Source of the DNA: Nonomuraea typhae
GTDB lineage: Bacteria; Actinomycetota; Actinomycetes; Streptosporangiales; Streptosporangiaceae
DNA length: 64,000 nucleotides
Reading direction: 5' to 3'
Assembly (NCBI RefSeq): GCF_009760925.1
Contig: NZ_VRLV01000002.1
Location: forward strand, 868,001 to 932,000
Part shown: one piece after another, positions 9,063 through 17,702 of the stretch
Position numbering within the stretch: the first letter of the stretch is position 1
Layout of the letters: the number at the start of each line of letters is the position of its first letter
The notes under the pieces: generated by a model
Database searches by the model: none
Seen by the model: the letters and a program-made list of their open reading frames with translations, nothing else
What the model was told of the DNA's origin: nothing
Program-made: the position numbers and the translations under genes

Positions 9063-9638
9063 ATGGTCCGCGCCGACGCCGAACGCAACATCGAAGCCAT
9101 CCTGGACGCCGGACAGCGTCTGCTCACCCTCGATCCGGGGGCGAGCGTGGCGGAGGTGGCGAAGGCGGCGGGCGTGGGCCGGGTGACGCTTTATGGGCAT
9201 TTCCCGTCACGCGAGCACCTGGTGGACGCCATCATCACCAGGGCGATCCAGGATGCCGACACGGCGCTGGACGACCCCGAGCTGGCGGAGCTTCCGCCGG
9301 CCGAGGCGGTGGCGCGGCTGGTGGCCTCCTCGTGGGAGATCCTCAACCGGCACAGCCGCCTGTTCGTCGCCGCCGACCGGGCGCTGCCGGCCGAGCGGAT
9401 CCGGGAGCGGCACGCAGAGCCGCTGCGGCGGGTGGAGGCGCTGATCGCCCGCGGCCGGGCGAGTGGGGAGTTCCGGACGGACGTGCCGGTGTCCTGGCAG
9501 GTCAGTGCGTTCTTCGCGTTGCTGCACACGGCCGCCCAGGAGGTGGAGGCCGCCCGCCTCGAGCGCGCGGAGGCGGGCGGGGTCCTGGTCACGTCGCTGG
9601 GGTCGCTGCTTGCGGCTCGATCCCGGTCAGCAGGTTGA
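9063..9638 (+). CDS. TetR family transcriptional regulator
   Basis: One-component repressor of 191 residues. The N-terminal helix-turn-helix spans about residues 10-55 (VAEVAKAAGVGRVTLYGHFPSREHL), followed by an all-helical ligand/dimer domain of no recognisable subfamily. Start ATG at 9063 is chosen because it begins the helix-turn-helix at the usual distance; the frame is open far upstream only as a shadow of the beta-mannosidase. The 3' end overlaps the convergent AhpD-like gene by 50 bases. Target unknown; the divergent beta-mannosidase and convergent AhpD gene are candidates. Confidence 0.88.
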   Translation: MVRADAERNIEAILDAGQRLLTLDPGASVAEVAKAAGVGRVTLYGHFPSREHLVDAIITRAIQDADTALDDPELAELPPAEAVARLVASSWEILNRHSRLFVAADRALPAERIRERHAEPLRRVEALIARGRASGEFRTDVPVSWQVSAFFALLHTAAQEVEAARLERAEAGGVLVTSLGSLLAARSRSAG

Positions 9639-10122
9639 ACGCGCCGGTCAGCAGGTTGAGGGTGACGAGCCCGACCACCTCGGCGATGATCCGGTCGCTC
9701 CAGCCGTGCGCGCGCAGCACGGCGACGTCCTCGTCGGTGAACGAAGCGGGCTCGGCCAGCACGCGGACGGCGACGCCGATGAGCGCGGTCTCACGGGCGT
9801 CCGTGGAGACGCCCTGACGGGCCAGCTTCACGTCCTGCTCGCTGAGCCCGGCCTCGAGCGCGGCCCGCTCGTGCGCCTGCCGGCACATCGCGCAGCCGGT
9901 CCATTCCTGTACGGCCAGCGAGATCTTCTCCGCCAGCGGCCGGGGGATCTTCACCCGCTTCATCGCCCGGGAGAAGGCCAGGTAGCCCTCCAGAAGGGCG
10001 GGCGAATGGGCCATGGTGGAGATCATCTCCCCTGCCGAGCCGCGTCGCTCGACGATCTCGGTGAGGATCTCGCGGGATCTGGCCGGAGCCTGCTCGGGTT
10101 GCAGAGCGGTCAGGCGTCGCAT
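9589..10122 (-). CDS. AhpD-like carboxymuconolactone decarboxylase family protein
   Basis: Small helical thiol protein related to alkylhydroperoxidase AhpD. The redox motif is complete: WTGCAMCRQAH with Cys77, Cys80 and His84 (CxxC-x3-H). Length 177 is usual. Start ATG at 10122 is preceded by a very strong ribosome site (AAGGAGG). Upstream, at 10139-10155, is a perfect CsoR-type site, so the gene may respond to copper or thiol stress. Its 3' end runs 50 bases into the end of the convergent TetR gene, which is unusual but both frames look genuine. Confidence 0.85.
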   Translation of the reverse strand: MRRLTALQPEQAPARSREILTEIVERRGSAGEMISTMAHSPALLEGYLAFSRAMKRVKIPRPLAEKISLAVQEWTGCAMCRQAHERAALEAGLSEQDVKLARQGVSTDARETALIGVAVRVLAEPASFTDEDVAVLRAHGWSDRIIAEVVGLVTLNLLTGAFNLLTGIEPQAATPAT

Positions 10123-10138
10123 GGTTCCTCCTTCAGAT

Positions 10139-10155
10139 ATACCCCAGGCGGGTAT
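10139..10155. promoter_or_regulatory. CsoR-type operator before the AhpD-like gene
   Basis: ATACCC-CAGGC-GGGTAT, perfect 6-bp arms around a 5-bp centre, 16 bases upstream of the AhpD-like ATG. The same 6-5-6 geometry recurs at 22946, 26229, 26274 and 32794. Known copper-sensing CsoR proteins bind GC-rich pseudo-palindromes of this TACCCC/GGGGTA kind. Confidence 0.65.
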
Positions 10156-11492
10156 CACAGCAAGACTACCCCGCTCGCTATTCCCAGCACCACGGAGAGC
10201 CCCGCGCACGTGATCGCCACCCATCCGCGGCCCGGCCGGAGCCGCCCCTCACCGCTGTACAAGGGCCTGATCCAGCGCAGGTAATAGAACACGCTGGCCA
10301 CCGTGTTGACCGCCGCGACCACCGCCAGCCAGGCGAACCCGCCCTGCCAGGCGGCGGCGAACATCAGCACCTTGCCCACGAACACCGCCGTCGGCGGCGT
10401 CCCCACGAGCCCCAGCAGGCAGACCACCAGCGACAGCGCCAGCCACGGCGAGCGCCTGGCCAGCCCGGCGTAGTCCGGGAGCCGGTCCGTGCCGGCCGCC
10501 GCGACCACCGCGAACGCGCCCAGGTTCGTCACCGCGTAGGCGGCCACGTAGAACAGCAGAGCGGGCTCGGCCAGCGCGGCACGACCGGCCACGGCCACCG
10601 GCACGAGCAGGTACCCGGCCTGGCTCACGCTCGAGTACGCCAGCAGGCGGCGCACGTTGTCCTGCTGGAAGGCGGCCAGGTTGCCCAGCGTCATCGTGGC
10701 CGCCGCCAGCACGGCCAGCAGCAGGGACTGGTCGAAGACCTCCGCGGCCAGCCGGTACAACGCCACGAACGCCCCGATCTTGGGCACCGTCGTCACGAAC
10801 GCGGCCACCGGCCGGGAGGCGCCCTCGGCCACGTCCGGCACCCAGAAGTGGCCGGGCACGCCGCCCGCTTTGAACACCATCCCGGCCAGCAGCAGCACGA
10901 CGGCGACGCCGGGCGCGGCGCGGTCCAGTTCCGGGTAGGCGGTGGCGCCGGCCGTACCGAAGACCAGGGTGACGCCCGCGAGCATGAGCACGCCGAGGAA
11001 GGCGCCGAGCAGGTAGTACTTCAGGGCCGCCTCGGTGCCGGCGGCGTCCTTGGCGAACCCGGCCAGCGCGTAGGCGGGGATACTGGCCAGCAGGTAGGCG
11101 GCGACGAGCACCAGCAGGTCGTCGGCCCCCGCCATCGCGACGGCGCCGAGGGCGGCCAGCATGACCAGCGTGTACACCTCGCTCTCACGGCGGTGGCCGC
11201 GTGCCCACGGCCTGGCCAGGGGGAGCACGAGCAGGGTGGCCGCGGCCACGGTGAGGCGGGCGGCGTTCGACGGGAGGTCCACGGCGAACGCCTCGAATGC
11301 CGACATATCGGGATTTCTGATGACCGCGGCCGTCGCCACCAGCGCTCCCGCGAGGGCCGCCCCGCAGATCCAGGCCACGACACCCTGACGCTCCCGGGGC
11401 AGGAACAGCCCGGTCAGCAGGCCCAGCACCGCCCCCGCCAGGAGGAACAGCTCGGGCAGCAGATCGAGCGGGTTCTCCGCCATCCCGTTCAT
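10155..11492 (-). CDS. nuoN: NADH-quinone oxidoreductase subunit N-like (NuoN)
   Basis: Proton-pumping antiporter-like membrane subunit of complex I, about 14 transmembrane helices in 445 residues. The family core is present: FKAGGVPGHFWVPDVAEGASRPVAAFV with its central Lys/His, and DNVRRLLAYSSVSQAGYLL. Start overlaps the nuoM stop (ATGA). It is the last gene of a minus-strand operon that lacks all NADH-oxidising subunits, so the partner of this pump module is uncertain. Confidence 0.93.
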   Translation of the reverse strand: MNGMAENPLDLLPELFLLAGAVLGLLTGLFLPRERQGVVAWICGAALAGALVATAAVIRNPDMSAFEAFAVDLPSNAARLTVAAATLLVLPLARPWARGHRRESEVYTLVMLAALGAVAMAGADDLLVLVAAYLLASIPAYALAGFAKDAAGTEAALKYYLLGAFLGVLMLAGVTLVFGTAGATAYPELDRAAPGVAVVLLLAGMVFKAGGVPGHFWVPDVAEGASRPVAAFVTTVPKIGAFVALYRLAAEVFDQSLLLAVLAAATMTLGNLAAFQQDNVRRLLAYSSVSQAGYLLVPVAVAGRAALAEPALLFYVAAYAVTNLGAFAVVAAAGTDRLPDYAGLARRSPWLALSLVVCLLGLVGTPPTAVFVGKVLMFAAAWQGGFAWLAVVAAVNTVASVFYYLRWIRPLYSGEGRLRPGRGWVAITCAGLSVVLGIASGVVLL

Positions 11493-12931
11493 CGGCTCAC
11501 CAGGCTCACGACGGCCGCCGCGGCCGGTTCGACCACGTCCAGCAGCCAGCGCGGGAACACCCCGATCACCAGGGACAACGCCAGCAGCGGCGCGATCGCG
11601 AAGAGCTCGCGCGGCCGTACGTCGGAGACGCCCAGCTCACCGGGGCCACCGAGGAAGGCCCGATGGAAGACGCGCAGCAGCAGCGCCGCGGTGAGCAGGA
11701 TGCCCAGAATGCCCAGCACGCCGGCCACGACCGCACCGGCCCCGATCACCCCGGTGAAGATCTGGAACTCGGCGATGAACCCCGACAACCCCGGCAGCCC
11801 CAGGGACGCGAAAGCCGCCACCGCCATCATGGACGTGAAGACCGGGGCAGTCCCGGCAATCCCCCCAAAGCGCGAAATGTCGTAGCTTCCCGCTCGGTCC
11901 CACAGCACACCGGTCAGCAGGAACAACGCCCCCGTCACCAGCCCGTGGCTGACCATCTGCGTCACCGCGCCGCTGACCGCCACCTCCCTGGCCTGCGCCG
12001 CCCCCGCGGCCAGCCCGGCCGCGCCCAGCGCGAGCACGATGTAGCCCATGTGGTTGACCGAGGTGTAGGCGATCAGGCGCTTGAGATCCTCCTGCGCGAG
12101 GGCGACCAGCGCGCCGTAGAGCACGCTGACCACGCCCACGACCATGATCACCCAGGCGTACGCCCGCCACGCCTCCGGCAGCATCGGCATCGCGATCCTG
12201 GCGAAGCCGTACGTGCCCATCTTGAGCAGCACCCCCGCGAGGATCGCCGAGCCCGCGGCGGGCGCGTCGGTGTGCGCGGGCGGCAGCCACGTGTGCACCG
12301 GCACCGTCGGCGTCTTCACCGCCAGCCCCACGCCGATCGCCAGCAGCACCACCGCGGGCACCGCCGGCGGCGTCGCGATCAGCTCGGTCATGTCGAACGT
12401 CCCGCCGCCGAGGTAGAGCCCGATGAAGCCGAGCAGCAGCGCCAGCGACCCGAGAAAGGTGTACAGGAAGAACTTCAGCGCCGACCTGGCCCGATCCCCG
12501 TGCCCCCAGCCGACGATCACGAAGTACATGCCCACGATCGACAGGTCGAAGAAGACGAAGAACAGCAACAGGTCGAGCGCGGCGAACAGCCCGATCGAGA
12601 CCGTCTGCAGAAACAGGAACAACGCCGCATAAGACCGCGGCCGCCGCGTCTCCCGCCACGAGTAGACCGCGCAGAGCAGGAACAACACCGCCGTCATCGC
12701 GATCAGCGGCAACGACAGCCCGTCCACGCCCACGTGGTAGCCGGCCCCCACCGACGGGATCCAGCGCAGCCGCGTCTCGTACGCCAGCCCGCCGTCGTAA
12801 CCGAGCCACATGCCCGCGACCAGCGCCAGATCGGCCCCCGTGGCCCCTGCCCACACCCACCGCGCGCTGACCCCCGGCACCACCAGGAGCGCCGCCGCCA
12901 GCAACGGCAGGAAGATCACCAGATCGAGCAC
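11489..12931 (-). CDS. nuoM: NADH-quinone oxidoreductase subunit M-like (NuoM)
   Basis: Second antiporter-like proton channel subunit (480 residues, about 14 membrane helices). Key motif VKTPTVPVHTWLPPAHTDAP with the functional Lys, followed by GSAILAGVLLKMGTYGFARI and DLKRLIAYTSVNHMGY, all standard for NuoM/MrpD proteins. It overlaps nuoN and lies 6 bases after nuoL. Hydropathy and length are normal, so this subunit looks functional even though the peripheral arm is missing from the operon. Confidence 0.94.
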   Translation of the reverse strand: MLDLVIFLPLLAAALLVVPGVSARWVWAGATGADLALVAGMWLGYDGGLAYETRLRWIPSVGAGYHVGVDGLSLPLIAMTAVLFLLCAVYSWRETRRPRSYAALFLFLQTVSIGLFAALDLLLFFVFFDLSIVGMYFVIVGWGHGDRARSALKFFLYTFLGSLALLLGFIGLYLGGGTFDMTELIATPPAVPAVVLLAIGVGLAVKTPTVPVHTWLPPAHTDAPAAGSAILAGVLLKMGTYGFARIAMPMLPEAWRAYAWVIMVVGVVSVLYGALVALAQEDLKRLIAYTSVNHMGYIVLALGAAGLAAGAAQAREVAVSGAVTQMVSHGLVTGALFLLTGVLWDRAGSYDISRFGGIAGTAPVFTSMMAVAAFASLGLPGLSGFIAEFQIFTGVIGAGAVVAGVLGILGILLTAALLLRVFHRAFLGGPGELGVSDVRPRELFAIAPLLALSLVIGVFPRWLLDVVEPAAAAVVSLVSR

Positions 12932-12937
12932 CCGACC

Positions 12938-14848
12938 TCACCTCACCAGCACGATCGCCAGGGCCAGAATGATCAGCCCGACCGCGGCCTGGGCGAAGTA
13001 CGTGTGCACCTGCCCGTTCTGCGGACGCCGGGCCAGCCGCCCCAGCCGGAGCGCCGCGCCCGCCACCGCCCTCACCACCCCGTCCAGCCCCGCCTCGAAC
13101 GGCATTCGCGCCGCCCGGGCCGCCGCCATCCCCACCTTGGGCACCGCCCCGACCGCCCCGTCGACGACCCGGTCGTCGAACCACGCCAGGGCGCGGGCAC
13201 ACCCCATCAGCGGCCGCCACACCGCCGCCCTGGCCAGCGCCTCCAGCCCCAGCCACCCTCCGGTACGGCCCGGCCGCCGGGACATCAGGAGGCCGGGCCG
13301 TACCAGGACCACCGCCAGGACACCGACGGCCAGCCCACCCGACAGGACCAGCTCCCCCGCGCTCACCCCGGCCGCGCCCGGATCACCCACCAGAGCCGAC
13401 CACCAGGACCACACGACCGGCACCCCGGCCACCCCGAGAACGGCGGCGGCCACGGCCAGCGGCGGCAAGGAGGCCGCCGTCCACACAGGCGCGGACGGCG
13501 GCTCTGAAGACAGCGCCTCTGAAGACGGCACACCCGGAGAAGACACGACCGGAGAAGACGCGACCAGAGAAAGCTCGTCCGGAGAAGGCCCACCCGGAGA
13601 AGGCGCGCCCAAGGACCGCGCGCCCGGAGCGCGGCGCCCGTCGGCCGGGCCGGCGCCGCGCCAGACCGACGCCAGCGCCTTGCCCGCGTAGGCGGCCGAC
13701 AGCAGCCCGGCGGCCAGCCCGACCGCGTGCAGCCACGGACCGGCGACGGAGGCCAGCACGGTGTCCTTGGTGACCCACAGGGACAGCGGCGGCACCCCGG
13801 CCAGCGCCAGCGCCCCCACGGTGAAGCTCACCCCCACCACGGGGTACCGCCGGGCGGCCCCGCCCAGCTCGGCCAGATCCTTGGTCCCCAGGGCGGTCAG
13901 CCACGCCCCCGCCCCCAGGAACAGCAGGCTTTTCACGGCGGCATGCGCGACCAGCTGTGCCGCGCCGCCCGCCACCGAGCCCATCATCATGAGCCCGATC
14001 TGCGCGCACGTGGAGGCGGCCAGCAGCTGCTTGAGATCTCGCTGGGCCACGGCCACGGCGCCGAGCAGCAGCGCGGTCAGCCCGCCGGCCCAGGCGGCGA
14101 CCGGCGCCGCCCATCCGGTGGCGGCCAGCAGCGGCTGGAGCCGCATGAGCAGGTACGCCCCGGCGGCCACCATGGTCGCGGAGTGCAGCAGCGCCGAGAC
14201 GGGGCTGGGCCCGGCCATGGCCCGCGACAGCCAGAACGAGAACGGCAACTGCGCCGACTTCCCCAGAGCGGCGAGGACGACCCCGGCGGCCACCAGGTCC
14301 CGCCACGGCGCGGGCAGCCCGGCCAGCCCGTCCAGCCACAGCCCCTGTCCCCGCCCGCCGGCGGCCAGCGCCGCCCCCGCGGCCACGTACAGCCCGAGGT
14401 CCCCGGCCCGCGTGGTCAGGAACGCGACCCCGGCCGAGGTCACCCGGTCGTCGTCGCGCCACCAGTACCCGATGAGCGCGTACGACATCGCGCCCATCAC
14501 TTCCCACCCCATGAGCAGCACGGTCAGCTCGGTCGCGGTGACGGTGGCCAGCATGGCGCCGACGAATACGAGCATGAGCCCGTAGAACCGCGCCTCCCGG
14601 AGTTCCCCTGCCGCGAACACGAGCACGGCCAGCGCCACCGCCGCGACCGTCACCACCATCACGGCCGACAGCCCGTCCACGGCGAACCCGGAGATGAAGA
14701 CGTGCGGGAAGCGTACGGCCGGCCGCGCGATCGCCGCCCAGACGGCCAGCGCGAGGGTCGCGGCGGCGGTGGTGAGGGCGACGGCCCGCGGCGCCCGCCG
14801 TACCAGGAGAAGGAGGGCGCCCACGGCGGCGGGCAGGATCCAGATCAT
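12938..14848 (-). CDS. nuoL: NADH-quinone oxidoreductase subunit L-like (NuoL)
   Basis: Distal antiporter-like proton channel of complex I, 636 residues. Core motifs include MGWEVMGAMSYALIGYWWRDDDRV, GKSAQLPFSFWLSRAMAGPSPVSALLHSATMVAAG and DLKQLLAASTCAQIGLMM. Towards the C-terminus (about residues 405-450) a Ser/Pro-rich stretch made of 5-residue repeats interrupts the normal sequence; it is encoded by a 15-bp tandem repeat and would lie in a loop before the last helices, where the lateral helix HL normally begins. ATGA overlap with nuoK. Confidence 0.93.
   Translation of the reverse strand: MIWILPAAVGALLLLVRRAPRAVALTTAAATLALAVWAAIARPAVRFPHVFISGFAVDGLSAVMVVTVAAVALAVLVFAAGELREARFYGLMLVFVGAMLATVTATELTVLLMGWEVMGAMSYALIGYWWRDDDRVTSAGVAFLTTRAGDLGLYVAAGAALAAGGRGQGLWLDGLAGLPAPWRDLVAAGVVLAALGKSAQLPFSFWLSRAMAGPSPVSALLHSATMVAAGAYLLMRLQPLLAATGWAAPVAAWAGGLTALLLGAVAVAQRDLKQLLAASTCAQIGLMMMGSVAGGAAQLVAHAAVKSLLFLGAGAWLTALGTKDLAELGGAARRYPVVGVSFTVGALALAGVPPLSLWVTKDTVLASVAGPWLHAVGLAAGLLSAAYAGKALASVWRGAGPADGRRAPGARSLGAPSPGGPSPDELSLVASSPVVSSPGVPSSEALSSEPPSAPVWTAASLPPLAVAAAVLGVAGVPVVWSWWSALVGDPGAAGVSAGELVLSGGLAVGVLAVVLVRPGLLMSRRPGRTGGWLGLEALARAAVWRPLMGCARALAWFDDRVVDGAVGAVPKVGMAAARAARMPFEAGLDGVVRAVAGAALRLGRLARRPQNGQVHTYFAQAAVGLIILALAIVLVR
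13502..13636. repeat. 15-bp tandem repeat array inside nuoL
   Basis: About nine 15-base units of the type ACCCGGAGAAGACGC run head to tail with variation. They stay in frame and encode pentapeptides such as GAPSP, GGPSP, VVSSP and GVPSS on the minus strand. A coding minisatellite, likely variable in copy number between strains. Confidence 0.8.
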
Positions 14849-15150
14849 CCTTTGAGGTCCCCCGCGTCGTCGGTGGTGTCCACGTCGCGGGCCCGGAAGA
14901 TGGCGGTGGTGACGGCGAAGCCCATCGCCATCTCCAGCGCCATGACGGTGACGGCGACCAGCACGAGGACCTGGCCGTCGGCCGTGTGGGGCGCGAGGTA
15001 ATACCAGAAGGCGCCCCCGGCGGCGATCAGCCCGTTGATCATGAGTTCGAGGCCCATCATGAGCATGACGATCGACTGCTGGGACAGCGCGCCGTACAGC
15101 CCGATGGCGAACAACGCGGCGGCCAGCAGCAGGAAGCCCTCAAGCGTCAT
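14845..15150 (-). CDS. nuoK: NADH-quinone oxidoreductase subunit K-like (NuoK)
   Basis: Small three-helix complex I membrane subunit, 101 residues, the expected length. The conserved second helix reads LMMGLELMINGLIAAGGAFW with the membrane Glu that takes part in proton transfer, and the third helix carries the second conserved Glu (VMALEMAMGFAVTTAIF). It overlaps nuoL by 4 bases and nuoJ by 11 bases, consistent with tight coupling. Confidence 0.94.
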   Translation of the reverse strand: MTLEGFLLLAAALFAIGLYGALSQQSIVMLMMGLELMINGLIAAGGAFWYYLAPHTADGQVLVLVAVTVMALEMAMGFAVTTAIFRARDVDTTDDAGDLKG

Positions 15151-15631
15151 AGCGCCCCCGATGCGTGGCCAGGACCACCGTGGAGATCATCGTGGCCAGA
15201 ATGGCGAGCCCGATGACCATCATGACCAGCATCTTCGGCCCCATGATCGCCATGCCGAGCGACTCGGTGGGGTCGGGCGGGGGCGGTCCCTTGCGGGCGG
15301 GCCGGTCGGTGAGGAAGATCCCGGCGGCCAGCAGCGCGAAGACGGCCACGGAGATGACCGCGGCGCCGCGCTTGTTGTGCACCATCGTCATCGGCATGAG
15401 CCCGGCCGGGTTCATCATGTACATGATCATGAAGACGGCCATCACGAGCATCTCCATGATCATCATGAGGATGATCAGCACGCCCAGGTAGTCGAGGTCG
15501 ATCAGCAGAAACGTGCCGCCGACCGCCACGAGCGAGGCCAGCAACGCGAAGGTGGCGCGGGCCATCGAATCGACCGCGAACACCGCGATCCCGCTCGCCA
15601 CCGCCAGCACCGCCAGGAGCCAGAACGCCAT
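15140..15631 (-). CDS. nuoJ: NADH-quinone oxidoreductase subunit J-like (NuoJ)
   Basis: Five-helix membrane subunit of complex I, 163 residues. The third helix that changes conformation with quinone chemistry is recognisable in DYLGVLIILMMIMEMLVMAVFMIMYMMN; it is exceptionally rich in methionine (about 10 Met in 30 residues) compared with ordinary NuoJ. ATG at 15631 overlaps the nuoH stop by one base (TGATG). The Met richness is noteworthy beside a His/Met-rich fusion protein in the same operon. Confidence 0.9.
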   Translation of the reverse strand: MAFWLLAVLAVASGIAVFAVDSMARATFALLASLVAVGGTFLLIDLDYLGVLIILMMIMEMLVMAVFMIMYMMNPAGLMPMTMVHNKRGAAVISVAVFALLAAGIFLTDRPARKGPPPPDPTESLGMAIMGPKMLVMMVIGLAILATMISTVVLATHRGRYDA

Positions 15632-16512
15632 CACATCACCACGATCCCCACCACCAGCAGTTGCAGCAGCGACACCGGAATCAGCACCATCCACGCGAAC
15701 GTCATGAACCTATCCATCCGTACGGCCGGCATCCTGCGCCCGATCTCCGCCAGGAGCGCCACCATGGCCACGGTCTTGACCAGCGTCCACGCCCAGGCGG
15801 GCAGCAGGGGCCCGGCTCCGCCCCCGAGAAACAGCGGCACCGCCGCCCCGGCCGCCACCACGAGCAGCAGGTACCGCCCGGCGAAGAACACCAGCCGGTC
15901 GGCCCCGGCCAGCTCGGCCGCCACCCCGCCCGCGATCCCCGCCCCCACCGGCTCGGCCATCGGCCCCCAGAACGCCATGGCCAGCGCCGACACCACGTAC
16001 ACCAGGAACGCCACCGGCATCCACACCACGAACCAGAGCCCGTCCTGAGCCGCCACCACGTCGGCGAACCGCAGCGACCCCGCCCCCAGCGCCACCGTGA
16101 TGAGCGCGAACATGTGCGGCAACTCGTAGGCCAGCCCCTGTGCCACGAACCGGTAGCCGCCCACCAGCGGAAAGACCGAATTCGCCCCCCACCCGGCCAG
16201 CCACAGCGCCGCCCACGCCCCGACCTCCATCGCGTTGAACCACACCACGCCGACGCCCAGGTCCAGCACCGCCCGCTCCCCCACGGGCAGCACCAGCGCC
16301 GCCAGCACCGCGACCACCGGCAGCCCGATCACGCCGAGCCTGGCCAGCAGCAGGTCCGGCAGCAGCGTCCGGCGCGGCTGCGTGACGAGCGCCCGCGCCA
16401 CCTGCCCCACGACGTCCTGCCGCCTGTCCAGCGCCACCGTCCCGGCCACCAGCGCCACCAGCCCGGCGACCAGCCCCGCCGCCTCACCCACCGCGCGCAC
16501 CCCGCCCCTCAC
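15631..16512 (-). CDS. nuoH: NADH-quinone oxidoreductase subunit H-like (NuoH)
   Basis: Membrane subunit that forms the quinone cavity between peripheral and membrane arms; 293 residues, about eight helices, slightly shorter than ordinary NuoH. Conserved blocks are WFNAMEVGAWAALWLAGWGAN and GGYRFVAQGLAYELPHMFAL, the second corresponding to the quinone-site loop. GTG at 16512 is chosen because it overlaps the preceding stop as GTGA; the frame is open further upstream only as a shadow. The usual acidic loop residues are partly changed, in line with an altered partner. Confidence 0.88.
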   Translation of the reverse strand: MRGGVRAVGEAAGLVAGLVALVAGTVALDRRQDVVGQVARALVTQPRRTLLPDLLLARLGVIGLPVVAVLAALVLPVGERAVLDLGVGVVWFNAMEVGAWAALWLAGWGANSVFPLVGGYRFVAQGLAYELPHMFALITVALGAGSLRFADVVAAQDGLWFVVWMPVAFLVYVVSALAMAFWGPMAEPVGAGIAGGVAAELAGADRLVFFAGRYLLLVVAAGAAVPLFLGGGAGPLLPAWAWTLVKTVAMVALLAEIGRRMPAVRMDRFMTFAWMVLIPVSLLQLLVVGIVVM

Positions 16513-17702
16513 GCATGGGCCGCCGCCGGGGAGAGCTGAGCCAGGTCCGGATCCAGCGCGGCCACGATCAGCCGGGCCGCCCCCAGCTCGGCCCCCGCCA
16601 GGAGCCCCGGCAGGGCGTCCAAAGCGGTGGCGCTCCACCCGCTGCGCCCCCGCCCGACCGGCCCGCGGGGCCCGAGGTCGCCGGCCAGGGGCGTGCGGTC
16701 CCCGAGGTGCCCCAGCGCCGCGCCCGTGGCCGCCAGCCAGTGGTGAACGCGGCCGAGCACGTCCCCGCCGGCCGCGGGCTCGAGCGGTCCGATCCCGCGC
16801 GTCATCCAGGCGAGCACCCGCGACCGGCCCACCCGCCGAGCGAACCGCGCATAACCCGCGACCAGCCCGGCATCCGGCCCGCCGGACCACAGCAGCCGGT
16901 CGCGCAGGTGCCGCGCGGTGCCCGCGGCCGCCGGCCAGCCCGCCACGGACAGGAACCGGCCAAGGCTGTCGAGATGGGCCGCCGCCCTGCGGCGTTCGGC
17001 GGCGTCCCGGGTGACCGGTTCACCCGCCGCCGCGGCCAGCCACGGTGCGTCCCAGAAGCTCCACGCGTCCCGGCAGCCGGTGGTGTCCAGCAGCTTGACC
17101 CGGGCCTCCTGGACGACGTCCCCCTGCATGACCGTCTCCACCACCAGCCCGTCCGGCCAGTCGGCCAGCACGGGGCCGAGGGGGACGTGGAGCCGGTCCA
17201 GCGTGAGCCCGTCCCGATCGGGCCCGCGACCGGCCATCGGCAACCCGCCGGGGCTCCCCATGTGATGCTGATGGCCACCATCGGAGCCATGCTCATCCTC
17301 ATCGGGCATCCCCGCCCCGCAGCCGTGCCCCTGCTCGCCGGACATCCCAGGATGGTCCTGGGCGGGCACCCACCCGATGCCCGGATCGGCACCCGCGTCC
17401 CACCCGGCGAGCGCCTCCCGAGCCCCCTCCAGCGCCACCCGCACCTGCGCCCCGGTGGCGTCACACCCCAGCACCACCCGCGCCCGAGGCCCGGCCATGT
17501 CCGCCCAGACCACCCCGGCCGCCTCGGCCGGCGCTCCATCGGCCCCGCACGTGACCAGCACCCCGGCCGACGCGGGAGAGCGCGCCATCGGCCACCCGGC
17601 GGCCTCCACCAGCAACCGCACCCGCGTGCCGTACGGCCCGGCGACCACCAGCAACGGCGGCCGGAAGGCGGCCCGCCGCAGCAGCCACCCCCTCAGACCC
17701 AC
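16509..17702 (-). CDS. Degenerate NuoB/NuoD-like fusion protein with His/Met linker
   Basis: Occupies the place of nuoB-C-D between nuoA and nuoH. Residues about 15-100 resemble NuoB in layout (EAAGWPMARSPASAG, then WADMAGPRARVVLG) but the Cys pair and other ligands of cluster N2 are absent. Residues 117-149 are a His/Met-rich linker (GHGCG, DEDEHGSDGGHQHHMG) suited to metal binding. Residues 154-397 resemble NuoD: DRLHVPLGPVL stands where MGPQHP normally is, RVGRSRVLAWMTRGIGPL follows, and ALPGLLAGAELGAARLIVAALDPDL matches the NuoD end. GTG start at 17702 follows a strong GGGAGGGGG site and overlaps nuoA by 10 bases. The complex I homology is my reading of weak similarity plus context. Confidence 0.6.
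   Translation of the reverse strand: MGLRGWLLRRAAFRPPLLVVAGPYGTRVRLLVEAAGWPMARSPASAGVLVTCGADGAPAEAAGVVWADMAGPRARVVLGCDATGAQVRVALEGAREALAGWDAGADPGIGWVPAQDHPGMSGEQGHGCGAGMPDEDEHGSDGGHQHHMGSPGGLPMAGRGPDRDGLTLDRLHVPLGPVLADWPDGLVVETVMQGDVVQEARVKLLDTTGCRDAWSFWDAPWLAAAAGEPVTRDAAERRRAAAHLDSLGRFLSVAGWPAAAGTARHLRDRLLWSGGPDAGLVAGYARFARRVGRSRVLAWMTRGIGPLEPAAGGDVLGRVHHWLAATGAALGHLGDRTPLAGDLGPRGPVGRGRSGWSATALDALPGLLAGAELGAARLIVAALDPDLAQLSPAAAHA

Noticed and set aside
9589..9638. Sequencing error explaining the 50-bp overlap of TetR and AhpD-like genes
   Set aside because: Both frames end in plausible C-termini and no frameshift is needed; convergent overlaps of this size also occur elsewhere in the window.
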